64,000 bases of DNA, from assembly GCF_002117935.1 (NCBI RefSeq), contig NZ_BDJE01000041.1:39108-103107 (forward strand), written 5' to 3'. The stretch comes from Nocardioides sp. PD653-B2. Its GTDB lineage: Bacteria > Actinomycetota > Actinomycetes > Propionibacteriales > Nocardioidaceae. A model generated the notes under the pieces. That model was not told where the DNA came from, made no database searches, and saw nothing but the letters and a program-made list of their open reading frames with translations. Positions 33,847 to 42,793 of the stretch are shown here, piece by piece (the first letter of the stretch is position 1; each line of letters starts with the position of its first letter). A program made the translations under genes and the position numbers.

Positions 33847-35979
33847 TCAGAGGCCCGACGGGCCGCCCTCCAGCAAGGCCTTGAAGCCGGCCTCGTCGAG
33901 GACGGGTACGCCGAGCTGCTCGGCCTTGTCGGCCTTCGACCCGGCGTTGTCGCCGACCACGACGTAGTCGGTCTTCTTCGACACCGAGCCGGCGGCCTTG
34001 CCGCCGCGGGACAAGATCGCCTCCTTGGCCGAGTCGCGGCTGAAGTCGACCAGCGAGCCGGTGACCACGACGGTCAGCCCCTCGAGCGTGCGGTCGATCG
34101 ACTCGTCGCGCTCGTCGGCCATCGCCACGCCGGCGGCGGCCCACTTGTCGACGATCTCGACGCGCCAGGGCTCCTTGAACCACTCGATGACCGCCTCGGC
34201 GATCGTCGGGCCCACGCCCTCGGCTGCGGCGAGGCTCTCCTCGGAGGCCGCGCGGATCGCGTCCATCGAGCCGAACTCCTGGGCCAGCGCCTGAGCGGCG
34301 GTCGGGCCGACGTGGCGGATCGACAGCGCCACCAGCACCCGCCACAGCGGGACGGCTTTGGCCTTGTCGAGGTTGGCGAGCAGCCGCTCGCCGTTCGCGG
34401 AGAGCTCCTTGGCTCCCGGTTCCTGAGGAGGCGCGCCGGCGCCGTCTCGAAGGGCGCCCTTCTTGGGGGCGCGGGTGAAGAGGGACGCGGTGAGCAGCTT
34501 GGCCTCGTCGAGGTCGAACAGGTCGCCCTCGTTGTCGATGGCCTTCGCGTCGAGCAGCGCGGCCGCGGCCTCGTAGCCCAGTCCCTCGATGTCGAACGCC
34601 CCGCGCCCGGCGACGTGGAAGACCCGCTCGCGCACCTGGGCCGGGCAGAACTGGTGGTTGGGGCAGCGCAGGTCCTTGTCGCCCTCCTTCTGCTGAGTCA
34701 GGGGCGTGGCGCACGCGGGGCACTTCGTCGGCATCTTCCACGGCCGCAGGCCCTTCGGCCGCAGCGCCAGCACCGGCCCGAGGATCTCCGGGATCACGTC
34801 GCCGGCCTTGCGCAGGATCACCGTGTCGCCGGGCCGCACGTCCTTGCGCTTGACCTCGTGGGCGTTGTGGAGCGTGGCGTTCTCGACCGTGGAGCCGGCG
34901 ACCAGGGTCGGCTCCATCACGCCGTACGGCGTGGCGCGGCCGGTGCGGCCGACGTTGACCCGGATGTCGAGGAGCTTGGCGTTGACCTCCTCGGGCGGGT
35001 ACTTGAAGGCGATCGCCCACCGCGGCGCGCGGCTGGTGGAACCGAGCCTCCGCTGCAGCGCGACGTCGTCGACCTTGACCACCACCCCGTCGATCTCGTA
35101 GGGGACGATCGTGTGGCGGTGCTCGCCGGCGTTCTCGACGTAGCCCTCGACGTCCGCGAGCGTGGGCAGCACCCTGACCTGCTCGGAGATCGACAGGCCC
35201 CAGGCGGCGAGGGCCTCGTAGGCGTGGGACTGGGCCTTCGGCTCGAACCCCCGGCGGGCGCCGATGCCGTGGCAGACCATGCCGAGCGCGCGGCTGGCAG
35301 TGACCCGCGGGTCCTTCTGGCGCAGCGAACCGGCCGCGGCGTTGCGCGGGTTGGCGAAGACCTGCTTGCCGGCCTCGGTCATCGACTCGTTGAGCCGCTC
35401 GAAGGCGTCCTTGGGCAGGAAGACCTCGCCGCGGACCTCGAGCAGCTCCGGCACCGGGAACTCGTCGGTGCCGGTGAGGCGGTGTGGGACCGCGGCGATC
35501 GTCTTGACGTTGGGCGTGACGTCCTCACCGGTCGAGCCGTCACCGCGGGTGAGGGCCCGGACCAGTCGGCCGCCCTCGTAGAGCAGGTTGATCGCGAGGC
35601 CGTCGACCTTGAGCTCGCACAGCAGGTCGGGCGACTCGATGCCGTCGCGGCCGAGCCGGGCGTACCACGCCTCCAGCTCCTCGAAGGAGAAGGCGTTGTC
35701 GAGGCTCTCCATGCGCTGGAGGTGGGCGACCTCCGTGAACTCGGTCGACACCGCTCCCCCGACCTTCTGGGTCGGCGAGTCCGGCGTGCGGAGGTCGGGG
35801 AACTCCTCCTCCAGGTCCTGGAGCCGCCGCATCCGGCGGTCGTAGTCGGCGTCGTCGAGGGTCGGGCTGTCCAGCACGAAGTAGCGCCAGCGAGCGTCCT
35901 CGATCTCCTCGGACAGCTGGCGGTGCTCGTCCCGCGCCGCCGGGGGCGCCGGGGTGGGTGCCGAGGGCTCACTGCTCAT
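33847..35979 (-). CDS. ligA: NAD-dependent DNA ligase LigA
   Basis: 710 residues. Joins Okazaki fragments and repair nicks using NAD. Domains in order: Ia NMN-binding (YDRRMRRLQDLEEEFPD), adenylation domain with the Lys nucleophile in LLCELKVDGLAINLLYEGG, OB fold, four-Cys zinc finger (CPAC then CPNHQFCPAQ), helix-hairpin-helix repeats (GPTAAQALAQEFGS, EGVGPTIAEAV) and a C-terminal BRCT domain (GLTVVVTGSL). The start is ATG at 35979 (MSSEPSAPTP). It is divergent from the TetR gene with a 198-bp gap that carries the operator. Confidence 0.96.
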   Translation of the reverse strand: MSSEPSAPTPAPPAARDEHRQLSEEIEDARWRYFVLDSPTLDDADYDRRMRRLQDLEEEFPDLRTPDSPTQKVGGAVSTEFTEVAHLQRMESLDNAFSFEELEAWYARLGRDGIESPDLLCELKVDGLAINLLYEGGRLVRALTRGDGSTGEDVTPNVKTIAAVPHRLTGTDEFPVPELLEVRGEVFLPKDAFERLNESMTEAGKQVFANPRNAAAGSLRQKDPRVTASRALGMVCHGIGARRGFEPKAQSHAYEALAAWGLSISEQVRVLPTLADVEGYVENAGEHRHTIVPYEIDGVVVKVDDVALQRRLGSTSRAPRWAIAFKYPPEEVNAKLLDIRVNVGRTGRATPYGVMEPTLVAGSTVENATLHNAHEVKRKDVRPGDTVILRKAGDVIPEILGPVLALRPKGLRPWKMPTKCPACATPLTQQKEGDKDLRCPNHQFCPAQVRERVFHVAGRGAFDIEGLGYEAAAALLDAKAIDNEGDLFDLDEAKLLTASLFTRAPKKGALRDGAGAPPQEPGAKELSANGERLLANLDKAKAVPLWRVLVALSIRHVGPTAAQALAQEFGSMDAIRAASEESLAAAEGVGPTIAEAVIEWFKEPWRVEIVDKWAAAGVAMADERDESIDRTLEGLTVVVTGSLVDFSRDSAKEAILSRGGKAAGSVSKKTDYVVVGDNAGSKADKAEQLGVPVLDEAGFKALLEGGPSGL

Positions 35980-36107
35980 GGAGGCATTCTGCCGCCCGGT
36001 ACCGACAGCACGACCGGGGCCTTCCGGGTGCCCGGGGAAGCGTCCGGAAGAAATCTGAGAAATCTCGCCCGACCCGGAATGCCTCGTCCCGATCGGTCGT
36101 TGCGCAG

Positions 36108-36136
36108 TGATGAAACGAAACCGTTTCGTTTCATCA
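36108..36136. promoter_or_regulatory. 29-bp palindrome, predicted TetR operator
   Basis: Two perfect 14-bp arms (TGATGAAACGAAAC and its complement) around a single C. It lies 42 bp before the TetR start and in the ligA/TetR divergent gap. Size, symmetry and AAACGAAAC/GTTTCGTTT composition are typical of operators bound by two TetR dimers. It is the obvious site for autoregulation of the TetR-exporter operon. Confidence 0.8.
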
Positions 36137-36177
36137 GTGTTAACAGCCACTCCCCCGAGAACCCGAGGACGATCGCC

Positions 36178-36804
36178 ATGACTCCCGCTGCCGAGAGCGC
36201 CACCCAGCGCCCCCGCGTCGAGGGCGACCGCGAGCAGGAGATCCTCGACGCCACCCTCGTCGTCCTGGGCGAGGTGGGCTACGACCGCCTGACCATGGAC
36301 GCCGTCGCCACCCAGGCGAAGGCGTCGAAGGCCACCCTCTACCGGCGCTGGAACAACAAGGTCAGCCTCGTCATCGAGGCGCTGCACGCCAGCAAGGACA
36401 CCCCCGAGCTCCCCGACACCGGCTCGCTGCGGGGCGACCTGATGGGCGTCTTCTGCGGCATGGGCGGCCTCGTCGACCCCACCACCGTCTCGACCTTCGC
36501 CAGCGTGCTCACCGCGATCTCGCGGGACGCCGACTTCGCGGACGCGTTCCGCCGTGAGGTGATGGGCCCCAAGATCGAGCTCTCCCGGCAGATCTGGCAA
36601 CGCGCCGTCGACCGAGGCGAGGTGCGCGACGACATCGACGTCGCCCTCTTCGAGCCGGCGCTCGCCGGCATCGTCCTCCACCGGGTCTTCATCATGGGCG
36701 AGCAGCCAGACGCCGAGCTGGTCACCCGTGTGATCGACCAGATCATCCTGCCGGCCGCCACCCGCGGCCCGGCCACCATCCAGACGACCCCGAAGGAAGA
36801 CTGA
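36178..36804 (+). CDS. TetR-family transcriptional regulator
   Basis: 208 residues. N-terminal HTH: REQEILDATLVVLGEVGYDRLTMDAVATQAKASKATLYRRWNNK is the classic TetR helix set, and the C-terminal half is an all-helical TetR_C_11-like ligand domain (DRGEVRDDIDVALFEPALAGIVLHRVF). The start is ATG at 36178, with GAGGA upstream. Its stop overlaps the exporter start by one base (TGATG), so regulator and pump are made together and derepression by a pump substrate is expected. Confidence 0.93.
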   Translation: MTPAAESATQRPRVEGDREQEILDATLVVLGEVGYDRLTMDAVATQAKASKATLYRRWNNKVSLVIEALHASKDTPELPDTGSLRGDLMGVFCGMGGLVDPTTVSTFASVLTAISRDADFADAFRREVMGPKIELSRQIWQRAVDRGEVRDDIDVALFEPALAGIVLHRVFIMGEQPDAELVTRVIDQIILPAATRGPATIQTTPKED

Positions 36805-38414
36805 TGACCGACGTCACCAGCGCCGACGCCATCCACACGGCCTCCGGCAAGAAGCTGCACCTGGGGTGGGCGCTCGTGCTCATCTCGATCGCCCAGCTGA
36901 TGGTGGTGCTCGATGCCTCCATCGCCAACATCGCGTTGCCCTACATCGGCGACGACCTGAACATCAGCAGCGCCAACCTGACGTGGATCGTCACCGGGTA
37001 CGCGCTCGCCTTCGGTGGCCTGCTGCTGCTCGGCGGCCGCCTCGGTGACCTCTACGGCCGCCGCAAGGTCTTCATGATCGGCCTGTCGGTGTTCGCGATC
37101 GCCTCGCTGTTCGGCGGTCTCGCCCAGAACGAGGCGATGCTGCTCGCCTCCCGGGGCCTCCAGGGGCTCGGCGCTGCCCTCGCGTCGCCGGCTGCCCTGG
37201 CGCTCATCACGACGACGTTCCCGGCCGGGCCAGCCCGCAACCGGGCGTTCGCGGTGTACGCCGCGATGTCCGGCGCGGGCGCGGCCGTGGGCCTCATCCT
37301 CGGCGGCTGGCTGACCGGCACGAACAGCTTCCTCGGTCTCGTCGACCTCGACGGCTGGCGGATGACGTTCCTCATCAACGTGCCGATCGGCCTGTTCGCC
37401 GCCTTGATGGCTCCGCGCTTCCTCAACGAGTCGGAGTCGCACCCCGGCGAGCTCGACATTCCCGGAGCGATCACCGGCACCTTCGGGCTGCTCGGCCTGG
37501 TCTACGGCTTCAGCCGCGCCGGCGAGGCCGCCCACGGCTGGGACGACCCGTGGACGATCGCGTCCCTCGCGGCCGGTGTCGTCCTGCTCGCGGCGTTCGC
37601 CTTCATCGAGTCCCGCGTGAAGCACCCGCTGCTGCCCGTCCGGGTCTTCGCCAACCGCACCCGGGCGACCAGCTTCCTGGTGATGATGGTCGTGCCGGCG
37701 GCGATGTTCGCGATGTTCTACTTCCTGAGCCTCTTCATCCAGCTGGTGATGGGCTACAGCCCGTTGCACGCCGGCTTCGCGTTCCTGCCGTTCTCGGTCG
37801 GCATCGTGATCGGCGCGGGCGTGTCCTCCAACCTCGTCAACCGGATCGACGCCCGGTTCATCGCCGGCATCGGCACGCTGATGGCTGCGGTCGCCCTGGT
37901 GGGCTTCTCGCGGATCTCGGTGCCCGACTCGCCCAACGCCGTCGCCGCGGCGATCAAGAGCGGCGCCCTGGGCGACAGCGTGAACTACTGGTCGGCGATA
38001 TTCCCGTTCATCGTCTTGATGTCGGTCGGCATGGGCGCGGTGTTCGTGCCGCTGACCCTGACCGCGGTGCACCACCTCCGCGCCGAGGACTCCGGCATCG
38101 GCTCCGGCGTGCTCAACACGATGCAGCAGGTCGGCGGCGCGCTCGGCCTGGCGATCCTGAGCACGGTCGCCCTGAGTGCGGCTTCCGACAAGAAGTCCGA
38201 GCTGGCCGGCGCGTTCGCCCAGCAGGGTCTGCCGCCGGAGCAGGTCGGCCAGCTGGCCTACCTGGGCTCGTTCACCAACGGCGCGACGGCGGCCTTCCTG
38301 GTCGGCGCCGGGCTGATCACGCTCGGCTCGCTGGCCACCTGGCTCTTCCTCAACGTGAAGCACCAGGAGCTCGCCACCGACGGCCCCGAGGCCGCCCCGG
38401 TCCACGTGGGCTGA
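36804..38414 (+). CDS. DHA2-family (EmrB/QacA, 14-helix) MFS drug exporter
   Basis: 536 residues with 14 predicted helices. Motif C-like and motif A-like segments are visible: VLDASIANIALPYIG with the membrane-embedded Asp of helix 1, GGRLGDLYGRRKVF as motif A, and SGAGAAVGLILGGWLT as motif C. It would export multiple drugs or antiseptics using the proton gradient. It is translated together with the TetR gene upstream and ends before a long hairpin at 38431. Confidence 0.92.
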   Translation: MTDVTSADAIHTASGKKLHLGWALVLISIAQLMVVLDASIANIALPYIGDDLNISSANLTWIVTGYALAFGGLLLLGGRLGDLYGRRKVFMIGLSVFAIASLFGGLAQNEAMLLASRGLQGLGAALASPAALALITTTFPAGPARNRAFAVYAAMSGAGAAVGLILGGWLTGTNSFLGLVDLDGWRMTFLINVPIGLFAALMAPRFLNESESHPGELDIPGAITGTFGLLGLVYGFSRAGEAAHGWDDPWTIASLAAGVVLLAAFAFIESRVKHPLLPVRVFANRTRATSFLVMMVVPAAMFAMFYFLSLFIQLVMGYSPLHAGFAFLPFSVGIVIGAGVSSNLVNRIDARFIAGIGTLMAAVALVGFSRISVPDSPNAVAAAIKSGALGDSVNYWSAIFPFIVLMSVGMGAVFVPLTLTAVHHLRAEDSGIGSGVLNTMQQVGGALGLAILSTVALSAASDKKSELAGAFAQQGLPPEQVGQLAYLGSFTNGATAAFLVGAGLITLGSLATWLFLNVKHQELATDGPEAAPVHVG

Positions 38415-38430
38415 TCCGACACGACAACGA

Positions 38431-38466
38431 CGAAGGCCACCCCCGCACTGGCGGGGGTGGCCTTCG
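38431..38466. terminator. bidirectional hairpin terminator between convergent genes
   Basis: A perfect 16-bp stem (CGAAGGCCACCCCCGC) with a 4-base loop, between the MFS exporter (plus) and the PfpI-like gene (minus). There is no T-run on either side, as is common in high-GC actinobacteria, so it would act as an I-shaped terminator. Confidence 0.8.
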
Positions 38467-38483
38467 CTGCGCTGTGGTCCGGA

Positions 38484-39020
38484 TCAGGACAGCGCATCCT
38501 CCAGCGCCGTGATGAACGCCGGGAGGTCGTCGGGGTCGCGGCTGGTGATGAGGTTGCCGTCGATGACGACCTCCTCGTCGACCCAGGTGCCGCCGGCGTT
38601 GCGCACGTCGTCCGCGAGGCTGGCGTAGCTGGTCAGCCGCCGGCCCTTCGCGACGCCGGCCGACACCAGCAGCCACGGTCCGTGACAGATCACGGCCAGC
38701 GGCAGATCGTCGGCCATCGCCTGTCGCACGATGTCCTGGGCGCGCTCCTCGACCCGGATCCGGTCCGCGTTGACGGTGCCGCCCGGCACCACCACCGCGT
38801 CGACCGAGCCGACGTCGAGGTCGTCCAGGGTCCCGTCGACGTCGACCTTCTGGGTCGGCGTCGTGTCGCCCTCGACGGCCTGGATCGGGTCGGTGCCGGT
38901 CGAGTAGATCTTCACCTCGGCGCCCGCCTCACGCAGGGCGTCGCGAGGCTTCACGAGCTCGGCCTCCTCGAAGAAGTCGGTCGCGATGATGGCCACGGTC
39001 TTGCCGGTCAGGTCACTCAT
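38484..39020 (-). CDS. DJ-1/PfpI-family protein (type 1 glutamine amidotransferase-like)
   Basis: 178 residues. GKTVAIIATDFFEEAELVKPRDAL opens the fold, VVVPGGTVNADRIR follows, and VICHGPWLLVSAG carries the reactive nucleophile-elbow Cys with the adjacent His; the C-terminal TSRDPDDLPAFI is typical of the YhbO/PfpI group. Members act in protein or nucleotide deglycation and general stress. Monocistronic on the minus strand, ATG at 39020. Confidence 0.9.
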   Translation of the reverse strand: MSDLTGKTVAIIATDFFEEAELVKPRDALREAGAEVKIYSTGTDPIQAVEGDTTPTQKVDVDGTLDDLDVGSVDAVVVPGGTVNADRIRVEERAQDIVRQAMADDLPLAVICHGPWLLVSAGVAKGRRLTSYASLADDVRNAGGTWVDEEVVIDGNLITSRDPDDLPAFITALEDALS

Positions 39021-39058
39021 GCCCGTCCTGTACCCGCGACCGCCGCCGGGATGCGCGG

Positions 39059-40063
39059 TCAGCCGGAGAGGTTGGCGGCGCCGGTGCGCACCAGCGTGAG
39101 GGCGCGCCGTACCCACGCGGGCGATGCGCCGGCCAGCCCGCAGGACGGCGTGAGGACCAGCCGGTCGCCGACCTCGGCGAGGTCGAGGCCCACCATGTCG
39201 AGCCAGCGCAGCACGCTCTCGGTGACGCCGGTGTCGGTGGGCTCGGTCGCCGGGTCGAGCGAGGGTACGACGCCCAGGGCGACCGTCTCCCCGGCCTCCA
39301 GTGCCTCGGCGAGCACGTCGTGGTCGGCCGCGGAGGTCATGGCCAGGTCGACCGACAGCCCGCGGGCGCCCGACGTGCGCAGCAGGGCGAGCGGCGCGTC
39401 GGCGGCGCACGTGTGCACCCACGGCTCGGCGCCCTCGTCGGCAATCGCGGCGAGCACCCAGCCGAGCGTCTCGGAGGCCTCGGGCGGGTGCACGGTGCGG
39501 TGCCGCCCGAAGCCGGATGCCGTCGGCACCCGGCCACCGAGGACGGCCGGGAGCACCGGCTCGTCGACCTGCACGACCAGCCGGTCGACGCCGGGCAGCC
39601 GCCGACGCAGGTCGCGCACGTGGGTGCGGACCCCCTCGGCGAGCGCCTGGGCGAGCTCGCGCCGGGCGCCGTAGTCGCTGAGGACCTTGTCGCCGCGCGG
39701 CTTCTCGACCGTCGCGGCCAGCGTCCACGGACCGGCGACCTGCACCTTGAACACGCCCGTGTAACCGTCGGTCAGCTCCTCGAGGGTGTCGAGGTCCTGG
39801 CTCAGCAGGCTGCGCGCGCGCCGGTGGTCGACCCCGGGCGCGTCGGTGAGCCGCCAGCCGGCCGGCTGGAGGTCGGCGCCGAGCTCGGCCATCACGGCGA
39901 GCGCACGGCCGGTCATGGTCGCCGTCGCCCCTCGGCCGGGGACCTCGGGCAGGTGCGGCAGGCCACCGCCCTCGCCCAGCTGGTCGAGGACCACGCGCAC
40001 GGCGTCGTCGTACGCCGCCTGGTCGTCGCCGGGCATCGACCCGACAGCGGAGGCGAGGGTCAT
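39059..40063 (-). CDS. MetE C-terminal-domain-like (cobalamin-independent methionine synthase family) protein
   Basis: 334 residues, matching only the catalytic half of MetE. Zinc-ligand type residues are visible as His and Cys in WVHTCAADAPL and Cys in LTPSCGLAGASP; FKVQVAGPWTLAATVEKPRG and LVVQVDEPVLPAVLGG are typical barrel segments. It lacks the N-terminal folate half of full MetE, so it may transfer methyl groups from another donor or be a methyltransferase of the archaeal MetE-core type. It overlaps mnmA by ATGA, tying it to a sulfur/tRNA operon. Confidence 0.82.
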   Translation of the reverse strand: MTLASAVGSMPGDDQAAYDDAVRVVLDQLGEGGGLPHLPEVPGRGATATMTGRALAVMAELGADLQPAGWRLTDAPGVDHRRARSLLSQDLDTLEELTDGYTGVFKVQVAGPWTLAATVEKPRGDKVLSDYGARRELAQALAEGVRTHVRDLRRRLPGVDRLVVQVDEPVLPAVLGGRVPTASGFGRHRTVHPPEASETLGWVLAAIADEGAEPWVHTCAADAPLALLRTSGARGLSVDLAMTSAADHDVLAEALEAGETVALGVVPSLDPATEPTDTGVTESVLRWLDMVGLDLAEVGDRLVLTPSCGLAGASPAWVRRALTLVRTGAANLSG

Positions 40064-41157
40064 GCGGGCACCCGCTCGGCGACCGCGATCGTCGCCGAGC
40101 CGACCACGCGGCTGCCGTCGTAGAGCACCGCGGCCTGGCCGGGCGCGATGCCGTACGCCGGGTCGAGCAGCTCGATCTCGACGCCGTCGTCGACCACCGT
40201 CGCGACCGCGCGGTGCTCGGTGCCGTGGGCGCGCAGCTGGACGGTGCCCTCGAGCCGCTCGGGGACGGTCCCGCACCAGCGCGGGCGGATGCCGCGGAGC
40301 CGCTCGACCGCGAGCCGCTCGCGCGGGCCGACGGTGACGGTGCCGGACACCGGCTCGATGTCGAGCACGAAGCGCGGCTTGCCGTCCGGCGCGGGCGTGC
40401 CGATGCGCAGGCCCTTGCGCTGCCCGATCGTGAAGCCGACCGTGCCCTCGTGCTGCCCGAGCACCGCACCGGTGGTCTCGTCGACGATGTCGCCCCCGTG
40501 GTTGGGTGCGCGGTCGCCGAGCTTCTCGCGCAGCCAGCCCGCGTTGTCGCCGTCGGCGACGAAGCAGATGTCGTGGCTGTCGGGCTTGTCGGCGACCAGC
40601 AGGCCGCGGGCCGCCGCCTCACGGCGTACGTCGTCCTTGGTCGAGTCGCCGAGCGGGAACACCGAGTGGGCGAGCTGCTGCTGGTCGAGCACCCCGAGCA
40701 CGTAGGACTGGTCCTTGCCGTGGTCGACCGCACGGTGCATCTCGATCAGCCCGTCGGGACCGGTGCGCAGCTGGGCGTAGTGGCCGGTCGCGACCGCGTC
40801 GAAGCCGAGCGCCAGCGCCCGGTCGAGCACGGCGGCGAACTTGATCTTCTCGTTGCAGCGCAGGCACGGGTTGGGCGTGCGGCCCGCGGCGTACTCGTCC
40901 ATGAAGTCCTCGACCACGTCCTCGTGGAAGCGGTCACTCAGGTCCCAGACGTAGAACGGGATGCCGATGACGTCGGCCGCACGGCGGGCGTCGTTGCTGT
41001 CCTCGATCGTGCAGCAGCCGCGGGCGCCGGAGCGGTACGACTGCGGGTTGCGCGAGAGCGCGAGGTGGATGCCGGTGACGTCGTGGCCGGCCTCGGCCGC
41101 GCGGGCCGCGGCGACGGCGGAGTCGACGCCGCCGGACATGGCAGCGAGGATCTTCAT
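40060..41157 (-). CDS. mnmA: tRNA-specific 2-thiouridylase
   Basis: 365 residues. ATP-dependent thiolation of the wobble uridine in Lys, Glu and Gln tRNAs. AMSGGVDSAVAAARA is the PP-loop, CLRCNEKIKF and the DSHDICFV motif hold the two catalytic Cys (about 100 residues apart), and the C-terminal beta-barrel contains the IGQRKGLRIG hairpin. The ATG at 41157 overlaps the cysteine desulfurase stop as ATGA, which fits sulfur delivery from desulfurase to MnmA. Confidence 0.95.
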   Translation of the reverse strand: MKILAAMSGGVDSAVAAARAAEAGHDVTGIHLALSRNPQSYRSGARGCCTIEDSNDARRAADVIGIPFYVWDLSDRFHEDVVEDFMDEYAAGRTPNPCLRCNEKIKFAAVLDRALALGFDAVATGHYAQLRTGPDGLIEMHRAVDHGKDQSYVLGVLDQQQLAHSVFPLGDSTKDDVRREAAARGLLVADKPDSHDICFVADGDNAGWLREKLGDRAPNHGGDIVDETTGAVLGQHEGTVGFTIGQRKGLRIGTPAPDGKPRFVLDIEPVSGTVTVGPRERLAVERLRGIRPRWCGTVPERLEGTVQLRAHGTEHRAVATVVDDGVEIELLDPAYGIAPGQAAVLYDGSRVVGSATIAVAERVPA

Positions 41158-42341
41158 GCTCTCGCTGCTCGGGCTCGTTCGACGCAGGGACCGATCGCCT
41201 CGACGAGGGCGTCGACGTCGGCCTGGGTGGACGTGTGGCCCAGCGAGAACCGCAGCGAGTGGCGGGCCGACTCGTCGGTGCAGCCCATCGCGAGCAGCAC
41301 GTGCGAGGGCTGGGGCACTCCGGCCGAACAGGCTGATCCCGTCGAGCACTCGATGCCGCGGGCGTCGAGGAGCATCAGCAGCGAGTCGCCCTCGCAGCCC
41401 GGGAAGCCCAGGTGGGCGTTGCCGGGCAGCCGGTGGTCAGCCCCGGAGCCCGGCTGAGCGCCGTGGAGGTGCGCGTCGGGCACCTGCTCGATGACGCGCC
41501 GGACGAGGTCGTCGCGCAGCGCGCTGACCCGCGTCGCGTGCTCGGGCTGGTGCTTGACCGCGAGCTCGACGGCGGCCGCGAACCCGGCGATCGCCGGGGT
41601 GTCGATGGTGCCGCTGCGGATGTCGCGCTCCTGGCCGCCGCCGTGCACGAGGGCGGTCACCTCCACCTCGCGGCGGACGATCAGCGCGCCCACGCCGTAC
41701 GGCCCGCCGACCTTGTGGCCGGTCAGGGTGAGCGCGTCGACGCCGGACTTCGCGAAGTCGACCGGCACCGCGCCGACGGCCTGCACAGCGTCGGTGTGGA
41801 CCGGGATGCCGTGCGCCGCCGCGATCGCGACCACCTCGTCGATGGGCTCGATGGTCCCGACCTCGTTGTTGGCCCACATCACCGAGATCAGCGCCACCGA
41901 CCCCGGGTCACGCTCGACGGCCGCACGGAGCGCGTCGACGTCGAGCCGGGCCCGGGCGTCGACCGGCAGGAGCTCGACCTCCGCACCCTCCTCGTCGGCG
42001 AGCCAGTGGAGCGGGTCGAGCACGGCGTGGTGCTCGATCGAGGTCGAGAGGATGCGGGTGCGGCGGGGATCCCCGGACCGGCGCGACCAGTAGATGCCCT
42101 TGAGCGCGAGGTTGTCGGCCTCGGTGCCGCCGGAGGTGAAGACCACCTCGCCGGGACGGCAGTTCAGCGCCTGCGCGATGGTCTCCCGCGACTCCTCCAC
42201 GATGCGGCGCGCGTGCCGGCCGGAGGCGTGCAGCGAGCTCGGGTTGCCGACATCCAGCAGGTGAGCCGTCATCGACTCGACGGCCGCCGGGACCATCGGG
42301 GTGGTCGCAGCGTGGTCGAGGTAGACGGTCGGGCTGGTCAT
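41154..42341 (-). CDS. cysteine desulfurase (IscS/NifS type)
   Basis: 395-residue PLP enzyme that takes sulfur from cysteine. YLDHAATTPM opens the fold, SIEHHAVLDPL holds the cofactor-stacking His, LTGHKVGGPYGVGALIV carries the Schiff-base Lys, and the persulfide Cys is in CSTGSACSAGVPQPSHV. The start is ATG at 42341. It is first in a three-gene operon with mnmA and the MetE-like gene, so its likely job is sulfur supply for tRNA thiolation; it may also serve Fe-S assembly. Confidence 0.94.
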   Translation of the reverse strand: MTSPTVYLDHAATTPMVPAAVESMTAHLLDVGNPSSLHASGRHARRIVEESRETIAQALNCRPGEVVFTSGGTEADNLALKGIYWSRRSGDPRRTRILSTSIEHHAVLDPLHWLADEEGAEVELLPVDARARLDVDALRAAVERDPGSVALISVMWANNEVGTIEPIDEVVAIAAAHGIPVHTDAVQAVGAVPVDFAKSGVDALTLTGHKVGGPYGVGALIVRREVEVTALVHGGGQERDIRSGTIDTPAIAGFAAAVELAVKHQPEHATRVSALRDDLVRRVIEQVPDAHLHGAQPGSGADHRLPGNAHLGFPGCEGDSLLMLLDARGIECSTGSACSAGVPQPSHVLLAMGCTDESARHSLRFSLGHTSTQADVDALVEAIGPCVERARAARA

Positions 42342-42375
42342 CGCGTCCCCCAGCGTACGGCGCGGCGCGATACGT

Positions 42376-42690
42376 GTCCCAACCGAGGCGGCTTCCGCCC
42401 CGGCGGTCGAGGAAGGCGCGCACCCCCGGCGGTTGAGAAAGCGCGCAGCGCCTGTCACGAAACCCCCGCAACCCGACCGCCCTCCCTGTTGCGGGGCTGG
42501 CGGGCCGCTTCGGGTTGCGACCGGCAAGGCTGACAACGAGGACAGGTACGCCGTGCTTGCGGTCGGCAGCTCCCCCGGTGGTTGAGGAAGGCGCGCAGCG
42601 CCTGTCTCGAAACCCCCGCAACCCGACCACCCGCCCTGTTGCGGGGCTGGCGGGTCGCGTCGGGCTGCGACCGGCAAGGCTCACAAGGTG
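42376..42690. repeat. two near-identical repeat units of about 110 bp with a partial third
   Basis: Units at about 42425-42533 and 42573-42684 share the order CCCCCGG(T/C)GGTTGAG..GCGCGCAGCGCCTGTC.CGAAACCCCCGCAACCCGACC, then GTTGCGGGGCTGGCGGG and GCGACCGGCAAGGCT. A shortened copy (GGCGGTCGAGGAAGGCGCGCAC) starts near 42400. Each unit has internal inverted repeats, including CCCCGCAAC/GTTGCGGGG and, in the first, CGCAACCCGA/TCGGGTTGCG. The same 5' module recurs at 63.8-64.0 kb. This accounts for most of the 452-bp gap before the HNH gene; no gene is seen in it. Confidence 0.85.
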
Positions 42691-42759
42691 CGCGGTGCTG
42701 ACGGTCGCCTGCCGGCTCACCGGCCGCCGAGAATCTTCGCAAAGAATCTCACCACACTC

Positions 42760-42788
42760 TTGCTATTCGAACGCGTGTTCGATAGACT
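42760..42788 (+). promoter_or_regulatory. promoter with LexA (SOS) box in the spacer
   Basis: TTGCTA (42760-42765), a 17-bp spacer and TAGACT (42783-42788). The spacer contains TCGAACGCGTGTTCGA (42767-42782), a full match to the actinobacterial/mycobacterial SOS box TCGAAC-N4-GTTCGA. The -10 box is 5 nt from the ATG at 42794, so the transcript should be leaderless. LexA bound here would block RNA polymerase directly. Confidence 0.9.
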
Positions 42789-42793
42789 GCGGC

